Source: Marinirhabdus sp050859505
Lineage (GTDB): Bacteria > Bacteroidota > Bacteroidia > Flavobacteriales > Flavobacteriaceae
Direction: 5' to 3'
Assembly: GCF_050859505.1 (NCBI RefSeq)
Contig: NZ_CP193934.1
Coordinates: 2,728,001 to 2,792,000 of the forward strand
Length of the DNA stretch: 64,000 nucleotides
Shown: one piece after another, positions 18,477 to 26,717 of the stretch
How the letters are laid out: the number at the start of each line of letters is the position of its first letter
How positions within the stretch are numbered: position 1 is the stretch's first letter
Notes under the pieces: model-generated
Databases searched by the model: none
What the model saw: the letters and a program-made list of their open reading frames with translations, nothing else
Told to the model about the DNA's origin: nothing
Position numbers and translations under genes: made by a program

Positions 18477-19385
18477 ATGATATACATAACTTTAGATACT
18501 TGCGTTTGGTTGGGGTTAATAAAAATTGACCTTCACAAAGATAACAGCGTGTTTGAAGAAATTTGCTATTGGATAGAGAACAAACACCTTACACATATAA
18601 CACCTGAGAACATCATTCGTGAATGGGATAGACATAAATTAAAAAATGCCAGTAATTTAAAAAATACATCAAAGTCTTATTATTCATCTATACAAAAACA
18701 ATTCCAAGGAAACACTTCTAATGATTCAACATTTATTTCTACTGATCTAGATTCATTAATTGATGAAAGAATAAACAGAGTAGAGAAGATTTTAAAATAT
18801 TTTTCGGAACAAGCTAAAGAGAATCAGAATATATATAAAGAAGCAACCAAGAAAATATTAAATTGTATTGCACCTAATCATTCTAAAGAAAGTTTTCGAG
18901 ACACAGTAATCATTTTAACTTTGACTCATTATTTAACTTCTAAAGGTTATACTAATAATTTCTTTTCAACGATAAATTACACAGACTTTAGTGAGTCCAA
19001 ATCGCAAAAACACGAATTACATCATCAATTAAGTGACGATTTTAAAAATGCAAATTTGCAATATGTATATTGTGATGAAAGTCCATTTGCAAGTAAGCTA
19101 TTAGGAATTTCATTAAGACCTATTCTTCCCAACTTTCAAAACTATCTGAAGGAAAAAAAACGAGAAGAAGATGCTAAAGTACTTGCTGACAAAAAAGATA
19201 TGGTGACAACACCTGTGACAAGTCCTGATGCTGATTATCTTGAAAACATAAAACATCTAGATTTAATTCTTGCAAAAAAAACGCCCACGTCTTGGGAACA
19301 AGATATGGTCAAATCATTAATTGGTAGACACGACAGTTACAAACAATATTTTTTCAATAATATCGGAAACAATGGCTTGGTTTAA
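18477..19385 (+). CDS. PIN-like nuclease domain protein (DUF4935-like)
   Basis: 302 residues. The N-terminal half has the acidic pattern of PIN-fold RNases: Asp7 in ITLDTCVWL, Glu44/Glu49 in the second conserved helix (ENIIREWDRH), Asp142 in SFRDTVIILTL, and the late TINYTDF with Asp170, like the NxxDF end of PIN domains. The segment 50-130 is a long helical insertion as in DUF4935 proteins. After about residue 200 comes a less structured tail (KKREEDAKVLADKKD) unique to this protein. Expected activity is Mg2+-dependent cleavage of RNA. It overlaps the next gene by 14 bp, so the two are translationally coupled. It is AT-rich with much Asn, Lys and Ile, unlike clpC upstream, which suggests horizontal origin. 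A VapC toxin is much shorter. Confidence 0.7.
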   Translation: MIYITLDTCVWLGLIKIDLHKDNSVFEEICYWIENKHLTHITPENIIREWDRHKLKNASNLKNTSKSYYSSIQKQFQGNTSNDSTFISTDLDSLIDERINRVEKILKYFSEQAKENQNIYKEATKKILNCIAPNHSKESFRDTVIILTLTHYLTSKGYTNNFFSTINYTDFSESKSQKHELHHQLSDDFKNANLQYVYCDESPFASKLLGISLRPILPNFQNYLKEKKREEDAKVLADKKDMVTTPVTSPDADYLENIKHLDLILAKKTPTSWEQDMVKSLIGRHDSYKQYFFNNIGNNGLV

Positions 19386-22374
19386 CTTTTTAAAATCAGA
19401 GGGTTACTTTGCCCCAGACAAAAATCCCGAACCTATTCAGGTTAAAAACGGATTTCAAGTTCCATATTGGGAAGCGTTAGGATATTTGGAGAAATTATCT
19501 ATTCAAATAAGTCAGGGAAAGGAAACTGAACTTATAGACGAGTTGTTAGCTGTAATTAAAAATGTATCTGAAAACCCAAAAGACAATTACCGAACGTGGT
19601 ATCTTTTCATCAAAATTTTGTCGAATATCCCGAATGAGAATATTCCAAAAGACATTTTGCACTTTATTCCTGTTTGGCTATCAGGAAAGTTTGACACGAT
19701 GATTCAAACATCTGAATTGTGTGATAAATTTCTTCCAAAATTTTTAAATGATGAACCAACACGAGCCGATATAGAAAAAGCTGAAATAATTCTTCATTAT
19801 CTTTTTCAAGTAGAAAAAACAGATATTCAAGGAGATGATTGGGAAGGTGAAGGTAATAGCTATCGTTCAAGATTATATTTACACTTCTTAGCCGATAAAT
19901 TTGAAAAAAGGAACATCGCAGTAAAAGTTGTTAAGTATTGTTCTAACGATGTCATTTTAAAATTAGGTAGAACGATTAAATTCTTACTTCTTGATTATCC
20001 AAAAGGAATAATTACTTTGTTGAAAGACGGAAATAAAGAATATGAAATCAAAATTTATATTGAAAAGGAAAATCTTTTAGTGTCTTCAAAATTAAAAAGC
20101 AGCAAAGTTACTAACTTAACCTCTACTCTTTCAAATTGGGAGAAAAAAAACGAAACAGAATTGAAAGAAGAACTTGTTTCAATTCTAAATGAACAAAAAA
20201 TTAACTATACGCCAATTAATGAAAATGACGATACCTTTCAGCGTTTAAACTTTGCATTAAATACAGACCTTACATCTGCATTTGGCTTTAATAGTATCAG
20301 GAAATTAGATGACCGATATTCCAAAGGTGAAAAAGTATTGAATGTTTTCTCTTTGATATTTCGTGATTTGCTTGACGAAAAAGTCAAGCAAAATCCACAA
20401 GAAGGCTTAGGAATACTCAAAACGTTTTGCTACGACAGTAAGTATCGTGTTCCTTTTTACAAACGTATTTCGCTATATGTAATTTGTGAGAATTGGGAAA
20501 AGACTAAATCTCTATTTTTTGAATTGATAAAAGATAATGATGCTTTACATCTATTTTCAATTTACAAGTATCAAAAAGAACTTTATGATTTGCTAAATAG
20601 AAATCAAAATGTATTAAACGTTGATGAAGTTAAAATCATTGAAAAGATAATTGAACAAGGCAAACAGGAAGAAATTGAAGAACAAACAGAGGAGCATAAT
20701 GAATATTGGCAACTTGGTTGGTATTCGGCATTAAAAGACATTAAGCCTTTTAAAGATAAATATTTGACTCTTTCAAAAGAATTAAACATTACAAGTGAAC
20801 ACTATGAAAATTTAGGTGAAATTCGTGTCACAAGTGGCTCTGTTTCCCCTATTTCAAAAGATGATTTACTTGAAAAAAGTAATCAAGAAATTGTAGAACA
20901 AATTAAAACATTTAATCCCAAAAGAAATTTTGATGAGCCAAGCATTAGCGGTTTATCGGAAACTTTTGGTAATGCGGTTGAAGCTGAACCCGAAAAATTT
21001 GCTATAGAAATAGAATTATATAAAGAGATACCATACGTTTACTCATATCATTTACTAAACTCATTTGGGAAGGCGTGGAAAAATCAGAAAACATTTGATT
21101 GGGAAAACGTTCTTTACTATTGTTTGAACACTCTTAAAAATCCAAAGTTCTATAAAGGCGAATTACAAATTGAAAATGATGATTGGAAAGCAACACCTGA
21201 TTGGGTTATAGGTTCTATTGCAAATCTGCTTACAGACGGTTTGCAAAATGACAAACACGCTTTTGATATTAAGTTACTACCTCTTGCAAAGGAAATAGTT
21301 CAAATAATTGTAAGCAATCTCAAACCAGCAGAAGATTTTGAAGGAACGAATATGGATTACCCAACATATTCACTGAATTCAGTAGCAGGAAAATCTTTAA
21401 GAGCTTTGTTTGATTACTCACTTCATAGAGCTAGAAATCTCTTTAAATATGAGGACAAAGGAAAATGGGAAGCAGATATTAAATCATTATTTGAAGAAAC
21501 CTTACAAAAAGGAATTATTGACGGATTTATTTTGGAAGGAATGTATTTTGAGCAGTTTTGCTTTTTAGATTTTGATTGGATAACACAGCAAGTAAAACAA
21601 CTTTACAAAAGTGAAGATAGCAAATGGCTTGCTTTTATGGGCGGTTTTGCTTTTGGGAAACCACCAAATAACAAAGAACTTTATACAGTATTTTATCCTC
21701 ACTACGAAAGAGTGATTGACAATGACATTCAATTTAAAAACTTTGGTAACAATGGTTTAGTTCGACATTTGACAGCGTTTTATTTTTGGAAATACGAAAC
21801 ACTTTCTTCTGAAAAATTACTATTCAAGTTTATAAATCAAGCAACACCCAGCGAAGTTGGTGAGCTTATTCATTTCATTTGGCAACAAGAAAATTACTCA
21901 AAAAACTTATCAGAAATAGAACAACTGGAATTTCAACAAATAATTATTGACTTATGGAAATTTTTGGTTGATAAATATGAAAACTCAAATATTGAGGAAG
22001 AGCTAAAAAATTTAGCAACTCTTTCGAATTGGATTGTATTTGTATCTGAACTAAATGATATTTATACAGCACTTATTCTAAAATCTTGTATACACATTGA
22101 CAAAATACATTCAACACACGAACTTCTTGAAAATCTTGTAGCATTAAAGATAAAAGGTAATCCAAATACGACAGCAAAGGCAATTGGTGAAATAATTTCA
22201 TCACTTAACTTCAAAGATTATATGGCAGACTTTGACAAAGATTATATTAAAGAATTGGTTTCATTTCTATTTGCTCACGAACAAAGAAAAATTGCGGCTG
22301 AATTTTGTAACAAAATGGCTGCGGTTCATCAACAATTCTTTTTAAGAGAAATATATGAAACTAACACTAAATAA
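19372..22374 (+). CDS. Large helical protein of unknown function, partner of the PIN-like gene
   Basis: 1000 residues from the ATG at 19372 (MAWFNFLKSEGYF); upstream in-frame codons have no ATG and lie in the PIN gene. No Walker motif, no membrane segment and no catalytic signature is visible. The whole protein appears alpha-helical with repeated aromatic/hydrophobic positions, consistent with HEAT- or TPR-like superhelix. The region 690-790 (AGKSLRALFDYSLHRARNL..., then GMYFEQFCFLDFDWITQQV) reminds me of the helical C-terminal regions (DUF4020-like) of STAND and SIR2 anti-phage proteins, but that is a weak impression. Start overlaps the PIN gene by 14 bp. A sensor or scaffold controlling the nuclease is my inference, not shown. 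Confidence 0.6.
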   Translation: MAWFNFLKSEGYFAPDKNPEPIQVKNGFQVPYWEALGYLEKLSIQISQGKETELIDELLAVIKNVSENPKDNYRTWYLFIKILSNIPNENIPKDILHFIPVWLSGKFDTMIQTSELCDKFLPKFLNDEPTRADIEKAEIILHYLFQVEKTDIQGDDWEGEGNSYRSRLYLHFLADKFEKRNIAVKVVKYCSNDVILKLGRTIKFLLLDYPKGIITLLKDGNKEYEIKIYIEKENLLVSSKLKSSKVTNLTSTLSNWEKKNETELKEELVSILNEQKINYTPINENDDTFQRLNFALNTDLTSAFGFNSIRKLDDRYSKGEKVLNVFSLIFRDLLDEKVKQNPQEGLGILKTFCYDSKYRVPFYKRISLYVICENWEKTKSLFFELIKDNDALHLFSIYKYQKELYDLLNRNQNVLNVDEVKIIEKIIEQGKQEEIEEQTEEHNEYWQLGWYSALKDIKPFKDKYLTLSKELNITSEHYENLGEIRVTSGSVSPISKDDLLEKSNQEIVEQIKTFNPKRNFDEPSISGLSETFGNAVEAEPEKFAIEIELYKEIPYVYSYHLLNSFGKAWKNQKTFDWENVLYYCLNTLKNPKFYKGELQIENDDWKATPDWVIGSIANLLTDGLQNDKHAFDIKLLPLAKEIVQIIVSNLKPAEDFEGTNMDYPTYSLNSVAGKSLRALFDYSLHRARNLFKYEDKGKWEADIKSLFEETLQKGIIDGFILEGMYFEQFCFLDFDWITQQVKQLYKSEDSKWLAFMGGFAFGKPPNNKELYTVFYPHYERVIDNDIQFKNFGNNGLVRHLTAFYFWKYETLSSEKLLFKFINQATPSEVGELIHFIWQQENYSKNLSEIEQLEFQQIIIDLWKFLVDKYENSNIEEELKNLATLSNWIVFVSELNDIYTALILKSCIHIDKIHSTHELLENLVALKIKGNPNTTAKAIGEIISSLNFKDYMADFDKDYIKELVSFLFAHEQRKIAAEFCNKMAAVHQQFFLREIYETNTK

Positions 22375-22396
22375 TAGGAAGACAAGAAAAAGGGCA

Positions 22397-22405
22397 GTTG
22401 CCAAC
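22397..22405 (-). repeat. Right boundary repeat of the PIN cassette (GTTGCCAAC)
   Basis: Reverse complement of the 9-mer at 18440-18448, 22 bp after the stop codon of the 1000-residue protein. It also resembles the position of GCTTACAAC after the next cassette gene (24628-24636). Confidence 0.45.
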
Positions 22406-22433
22406 AAAGAACTGAGCTAAAAAACAACTAATT

Positions 22434-23399
22434 CTAGTTTAATTTTGAAACATAATTTTTATCATACGGTATTCTTGATTTTGAGATGCCATAGGCTTGT
22501 TTAATTAGTTTGTTACACACTGCTATTAATGCTAGCTTCTTGCTTTTACCTTTAGCTACAATACGTTCATATAAGGCCTTGCATTGAGGGTTATGAATAC
22601 TTGCCGTAAAACTGCAGAGGAACAAATGATTTCTAACAATTGGATTTCCGGTCTTACTAATTCTGGACCTTCCCCTTACGCTACTGCCAGAACTCCTTTC
22701 ATTAGGGGCCAGACCTAAAAAGGAGGATATCTGTTTACAACTCTCAAAGTCTTTAAAGCTGTTTGTTGTAATGATTAATAACATCGCTGTCTTCTTTCCA
22801 ATTCCAGGAATACTTGTAATGATTGTGAAGAGTTCTGGTTCATGGGTTTTGATCAATAATTCCATTTGTGTTTCCAAAAGATTGATTTCCTTTTGTAATT
22901 GTTTTAATTGACGTTTCAAAGAACGAATCATCAGGCCTTTGGTGTGTCCCTTACTACCCAAAGAGTGGAGTTTATTTTTAATGGCAGTTGTCTGTTTAAA
23001 ATAAAGCTGAGTAACGGTCTGAAGCATCTTACACTCCTCTACATATTCAGGATCTGGGTGCCACAATAATAAAGACTGTTCTTGACCATATTGACAAATC
23101 ATCTTTGCATCACTTTTGTCTGTTTTGATCTGATTCAATTTCATCTGTATGTATCGCTTTATTATCAATGGATTCATCACAGATACGCGGTGACCTTTTT
23201 CAAATATGTATAATGACAACTGATAATGATAACAAGCTGTTGCTTCCATAATACACCAATGAGATGGAGTCAATGTCTTCACAAAACTCTTAAAACCATA
23301 AACATTATTTGTAAATTGTCGATGACCTTCTTCAGGACTGTAGACATCAAAAACATCTTTTGAGATGTCAATCCCAACAAAAATTGTATTTTTATTCAT
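22434..23399 (-). CDS. IS110-family transposase
   Basis: 321 residues from ATG at 23399; an ATG at 23423 would add 8 residues but the family start is at the GIDISKD strand. The N-terminal RuvC-like DEDD domain shows Asp11 in VGIDISKDVFDV, Glu in IMEATACYHY and the KTDKSDAKMI pair. A coiled-coil segment (about 160-195) follows. The C-terminal Transposase_20 domain carries SIPGIGKKTA and FLGLAPNERSSGSSVRGR with the serine needed for recombination. No frameshift: the element looks intact and may be active. The family works with a non-coding bridge RNA. Confidence 0.95.
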   Translation of the reverse strand: MNKNTIFVGIDISKDVFDVYSPEEGHRQFTNNVYGFKSFVKTLTPSHWCIMEATACYHYQLSLYIFEKGHRVSVMNPLIIKRYIQMKLNQIKTDKSDAKMICQYGQEQSLLLWHPDPEYVEECKMLQTVTQLYFKQTTAIKNKLHSLGSKGHTKGLMIRSLKRQLKQLQKEINLLETQMELLIKTHEPELFTIITSIPGIGKKTAMLLIITTNSFKDFESCKQISSFLGLAPNERSSGSSVRGRSRISKTGNPIVRNHLFLCSFTASIHNPQCKALYERIVAKGKSKKLALIAVCNKLIKQAYGISKSRIPYDKNYVSKLN

Positions 23400-23456
23400 A
23401 ACTGATAATTTATGAAAGTACAAAAACTACATTAAGTACAACAACCTAAAAACAGG

Positions 23457-23566
23457 CTCTATAGGCCTAAAGAACTGAACGTATTTGTGTAGTAAAAGAG
23501 CAGGGATTTTCAATGTTGACGGAATCTTAAGTTCCTACGTATATCTTAATCTTACTCTGCTCTTTT
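23457..23566 (-). ncRNA. Candidate IS110 bridge RNA region
   Basis: On the minus strand, upstream of the transposase start, arm AAAAGAGCAG (plus 23557-23566) pairs perfectly over 10 bp with CTGCTCTTTT (plus 23494-23503), closing a 53-nt segment that contains GGAA-cttaaga-TTCC. A second hairpin AGGC-CTATAGA-GCCT follows (plus 23457-23471). A long stem with an internal loop followed by a smaller hairpin in the non-coding end of an IS110 element is what bridge RNAs look like. Boundaries are those of the visible pairing only. Confidence 0.4.
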
Positions 23567-23615
23567 GTTCTTTCTATTAATTCTGAATCAAGTTAATGGA
23601 AATCAAACTTAGGAT

Positions 23616-23738
23616 GTATATAAAAAATAGCGGAGCAAGTGCTAAAACGAAATTATAAACATAAAATAAAGGCCAGTTATAAACCGAGAAATTAGTGAGT
23701 AAAAACCGCTACTTTTCATATACAAACACGTTGTAAGC
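23616..23738 (+). repeat. Long imperfect hairpin, cassette spacer element 1 (attC-like)
   Basis: An 18-nt arm (GTATATAAAAAATAGCGG, 23616-23633) pairs at 16 of 18 positions with 23706-23723 across a 72-nt loop. It ends with ACGTTGTAAGC (23728-23738). The two unpaired positions and the terminal GTTG resemble the folded single-strand recombination sites of integron cassettes. Its left outer end is missing, apparently separated by the IS110 insertion. Confidence 0.5.
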
Positions 23739-23767
23739 AAGCTAAAAAAACCGAACAAACATCGAAA

Positions 23768-24622
23768 TTGGAACAATTACTTTCAAAAGAGGATATTAAA
23801 GAAATTCTATCTAATAATAGAGAAAATCCTGTTTTTAAATACTATGGTGTTCGTTTAATGTCGACGGACAAACATTCATTTAAAGAGGTTATTGCTATTT
23901 CAGACAAACATAATCTGATTTTAATCAAAGGAAATGAAGACACAGGAAACGAACACATTAGAGAAAGACATAATTTTTGGTCTACTAAAAAGTATATAGT
24001 TCCTGATGAAAATGGTGGTTTAAGATTTCAAAACCAAAGTAGATTTCCAATGGGAGTTGCACCAATCGACTATCTGAAAATAGCTGATGAAATTTACTCA
24101 ATAGAAAATCTGATTGAAAATAATTCTCACCCAATGGCAGAAAAGTTTGATTTGTATATTGGAGAACATTTATTTGAAAAGCCTAAAAAAGAAAAAGTTA
24201 AGCTTCTACTTTATAAGGGAACTAAAATTGTTCATTCACTTTTTTTAGCAAGAGATTCATATAATCAAAAAAGAGCAAAAAAATTCCCGTTTGCAAGAGG
24301 AAAAGTCAAATTCAAAACCAAAAAAGGAATAGAAGAAACTTTTATCCCTTATTACGATGTGACGACCAAACTTCGTTATGGAATTTCTATTGAAAAATAT
24401 CCTTCAGATGATATGGAACATATCTATTTACTAATTTTCAATCCTAAAGATTATTCGGGTCACAATTTTATTAAACTTTTGGAAAGAAAACTTACATATT
24501 TTCAAACAAAAAAACACGAGGAAGTTACATATCAATTTAATGATTTAAGTGAAGTTGAAAGATATATAATGGATATAGATTACGGAATAGAAAACGGATA
24601 TTTGAAGTTCGGAGAACAATAA
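23768..24622 (+). CDS. Putative BECR-fold (barnase/EndoU/colicin-like) nuclease protein
   Basis: 284 residues from a TTG codon; no ATG exists before residue 31, and a different start is possible. Residues 45-75 carry a strand LILIKGNEDTG followed by NEHIRERHNFW, with His63, Arg67 and His68. An HI..RH motif on a helix after such a strand is the mark of phage-associated BECR (PBECR-type) nucleases. The second half is beta-rich and basic. No immunity gene is recognised. It stands alone between two hairpin spacers, like a single-gene cassette. The nuclease call rests on one motif only; function otherwise unknown. Confidence 0.4.
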   Translation: MEQLLSKEDIKEILSNNRENPVFKYYGVRLMSTDKHSFKEVIAISDKHNLILIKGNEDTGNEHIRERHNFWSTKKYIVPDENGGLRFQNQSRFPMGVAPIDYLKIADEIYSIENLIENNSHPMAEKFDLYIGEHLFEKPKKEKVKLLLYKGTKIVHSLFLARDSYNQKRAKKFPFARGKVKFKTKKGIEETFIPYYDVTTKLRYGISIEKYPSDDMEHIYLLIFNPKDYSGHNFIKLLERKLTYFQTKKHEEVTYQFNDLSEVERYIMDIDYGIENGYLKFGEQ

Positions 24623-24627
24623 AGCCA

Positions 24628-24760
24628 GCTTACAACACCGTATAAAATAATTGCTATTTTTAGCTAAACCAAAGGTCGTTGCACTTTTGTTACGTCTGAT
24701 TTTTCTTCGGAAATTCCTCGCATACAAACCCGCAACTATTCTTATACATAAACGTTGCTC
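24628..24760 (+). repeat. Long imperfect hairpin, cassette spacer element 2 (attC-like)
   Basis: Begins with GCTTACAACACC (24628-24639) directly after the stop of the upstream gene. Arm GTATAAAATAATTGC (24640-24654) pairs with GCAACTATTCTTATAC (24732-24747) with few mismatches and one bulge; the outer ACAAC pairs with GTTG (24754-24757). The next gene starts 25 bp later. Same architecture and end sequences as element 1, different middle. Confidence 0.5.
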
Positions 24761-24784
24761 TTTAGTTTCAGAAACCGCTAACCA

Positions 24785-25507
24785 ATGATAAAATTCTTTA
24801 GAAAAATTAGACAAAACTTACTGACTGAAAATAAATTCAGTAAATATCTGATTTACGCAATTGGAGAAATTATTCTTGTGGTAATTGGAATTTTGATTGC
24901 ATTGCAAATTAATAATTGGAATGAAGTTCAAAAGGGCAAAATAAAAGCTACCACTATTTTGAAAGAAATTCGTTCGGATATGTTTAAAGATTTAGAGTTA
25001 ATCGAAGAATTAAAACCTTATTGGGGAAGAGAGATTATGTACTTTAAAAAGATATTACCTTCATTTAATCCTCGAAAAGAAATAACTTCTTTTGAAGGCT
25101 TTGATACTATTAGCAAAATATCTTATTCGGAGTTATTTGGATATGATATGCCCTTTCGGTCAAGCACAAGTGCCTACGATGCAATGATTGCTGATGGCAA
25201 TTCTGACCTTATAATAAATGACACCTTATATTCAAATATTCAAAGATTTTATACTTTTAATGCACCTACCAATGAAAATCTATTTGAAATCTTGAGGCAG
25301 GAATCCTCTGATTTAAATTATAAGTATGCTCATATAATAGCTTATAAGCCATATAAAAACATTAATGATTTAACGGATGAGTATTTAATTGCTGATCTTA
25401 ATATTTATTTTCAATCAAAGAATTTTTATTATTGGAGAACATTTGTAATAAACCTGGAAAGCCTTAAGGATATTATTTCTCAAATTGACAATGAATTAGA
25501 ACAATAG
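24785..25507 (+). CDS. DUF6090 family membrane protein
   Basis: 240 residues. The N-terminus is the hallmark of DUF6090: a basic amphipathic start (MIKFFRKIRQNLLTENKFSK) followed by one membrane helix YAIGEIILVVIGILIALQ and INNWNE. The remainder (about 50-240) is a soluble, mostly helical region, presumably extracytoplasmic. Such proteins are very numerous in Flavobacteriia and often occur alone in accessory DNA; no function is known. Here it sits as a single gene between two spacer elements. Confidence 0.85.
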   Translation: MIKFFRKIRQNLLTENKFSKYLIYAIGEIILVVIGILIALQINNWNEVQKGKIKATTILKEIRSDMFKDLELIEELKPYWGREIMYFKKILPSFNPRKEITSFEGFDTISKISYSELFGYDMPFRSSTSAYDAMIADGNSDLIINDTLYSNIQRFYTFNAPTNENLFEILRQESSDLNYKYAHIIAYKPYKNINDLTDEYLIADLNIYFQSKNFYYWRTFVINLESLKDIISQIDNELEQ

Positions 25508-25526
25508 CTGAATAAAAATAGTGAAA

Positions 25527-25550
25527 GCACAACACCCTATAAAATTAATT
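25527..25550 (+). repeat. Half spacer element 3
   Basis: GCACAACACCCTATAAAATTAATT, 20 bp after the DUF6090 stop, matches the left half of element 2 (ACAACACCGTATAAAATAATT) at nearly every base. No matching right arm is found before the beta-barrel gene, so this element is truncated or decayed. Confidence 0.45.
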
Positions 25551-25729
25551 TATTGATATGAATCTACTTACGAAAATTTTTGTGGATTTTCTATTTGATT
25601 TGTATGTGCCACATTAGGTGCTCAAACGCGCAATTAACCCTGCACAATAGCTCGCCCACACTAAAAAATGGTAACATAGGGATGTTAATATCGTCTTTGG
25701 AATAGACAAATTAACATAAAACAAAAAAA

Positions 25730-26284
25730 ATGAAAAAATTAGTATTAGTAATTGTAATGACAGTTTTCGGTTTGGCAAATCTTTTTTCACAAGAAATTCA
25801 GTTTGGTGCTAAAGGAGGTTTAAATTTAGCTTCTATTCGAGGAGACAATTCAGGGGATTTTGAATCTGTGACATCATTCAACTTTGGAATTATGAGTGAA
25901 ATTCCTATTTCAGAAAAATTTTCTTTTCAACCTGAATTAATGTATTCTGGTCAAGGTTATAGTATAGAGGATACTACAATCAAATTAAATTATTTAAATA
26001 TGCCGTTAATGGGTAAATATTATGTTATTAAAGGCTTAAGTCTTGAAGCTGGACCTCAAATGGGATTTTTACTTTCAGCAAAAAATGAAGATACCGATAT
26101 CAAAGATTCACTTAATACTGTAGATTTAGGTGTAAATTTTGGAATAGGCTACAAACTAGACAACGGACTTAATTTTGGCTTAAGATATAATCTTGGCTTA
26201 TCTGATATTAATGACTTAGAGGGTGTTACGAATAAAAATCAAAATGGAGTTTTCCAACTTTCTGTAGGCTATTTCTTTTTTTAA
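25730..26284 (+). CDS. Outer-membrane beta-barrel (porin family) protein
   Basis: 184 residues with signal peptide (MKKLVLVIVMTVFGLANLFSQ). The mature part alternates polar and hydrophobic residues in eight or so strands (GAKGGLNLASI, FNFGIMSEIPIS, FSFQPELMYSGQGY, LNYLNMPLMGKYYV, and so on) and ends in an aromatic C-terminal strand (QLSVGYFFF), as in the PorT/OMP_b-brl_2 family. Predicted to be a small outer-membrane barrel without known substrate. A terminator follows at once. The gene marks the right side of the cassette-like stretch. Confidence 0.85.
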   Translation: MKKLVLVIVMTVFGLANLFSQEIQFGAKGGLNLASIRGDNSGDFESVTSFNFGIMSEIPISEKFSFQPELMYSGQGYSIEDTTIKLNYLNMPLMGKYYVIKGLSLEAGPQMGFLLSAKNEDTDIKDSLNTVDLGVNFGIGYKLDNGLNFGLRYNLGLSDINDLEGVTNKNQNGVFQLSVGYFFF

Positions 26285-26305
26285 GAAACAAAAGTTTTAT
26301 TTTTT

Positions 26306-26337
26306 AAAACCGAAGCAAATTTGCTTCGGTTTTTTTA
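26306..26337. terminator. Terminator after the beta-barrel gene
   Basis: Perfect palindrome AAAACCGAAGCAAA / TTTGCTTCGGTTTT followed by TTTT. Confidence 0.9.
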
Positions 26338-26488
26338 TACAGGATATTGTGGATTATAATAAAATATTAAAACGCAACGCAACATAAAGTAACAGTGGCA
26401 ACACATATTCTATAAAACGTATTAGTTCAATTCTACAGAATAATAGGATGAGTCCTCAGGCACTTATTGTGATATGTTTAAACCTTAA

Positions 26489-26644
26489 AAGTCTTCTTTT
26501 TTATCTTTTATAAGAACGTATTGTAGTATTTACGCCAACAGCAATCCCAAGTTTAACAGCAACCAGAAACTCATTTGGATTCTGGTATTGTATTTAGCTG
26601 GTGGCATTGGGAATATAGTCTATTATTTTGTGGAAAATTTATAA
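26489..26644 (+). pseudogene. Fragment of a PLDc_N-like small membrane protein
   Basis: A 51-codon frame without a start codon ends in NQKLIWILVLYLAGGIGNIVYYF-VENL and a stop. The LIWILV...GGIGNIVYYF helix resembles the second membrane helix of PLDc_N (cardiolipin synthase N-terminal-like) proteins of Flavobacteriia. The first helix and start are missing, so this is probably a decayed gene. Otherwise I see nothing between the terminator and the promoter at 26661. Confidence 0.35.
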
Positions 26645-26660
26645 AAAGGAAACTACCGCT

Positions 26661-26693
26661 TTGCCAAACCAGCCATAAGTTTACGTATCTTTA
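26661..26693 (+). promoter_or_regulatory. Promoter of the first SpoIIAA-like gene
   Basis: TTG (26661-26663), 22 nt, TATCTTTA (26686-26693). ATG 25 bases downstream. The same -7 octamer stands before the paralogue at 27458. Confidence 0.6.
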
Positions 26694-26717
26694 AGTTAAC
26701 TAACTAAATAGCGTATT

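Larger units (their letters stand above)
22407..23615 (-). mobile_element. IS110-family insertion sequence (ends approximate)
   Basis: About 1.2 kb: one transposase gene with a short flank after its stop (about 30 bp) and a long flank before its start (about 215 bp), the layout of IS110-group elements. No terminal inverted repeats or target duplication are seen, as expected for this family. The outer limits are inferred: the flanking sequence on the left ends in a cassette-boundary repeat and on the right continues as a long hairpin arm (23616), so the element seems to interrupt one hairpin repeat. Exact ends need comparison with an empty site. Confidence 0.6.

Noticed and set aside
18440..25550. 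Classical integron with attI and IntI
   Set aside because: No tyrosine recombinase is in the window, and the hairpin ends do not match the standard R' and R'' core sites; kept only as integron-like.
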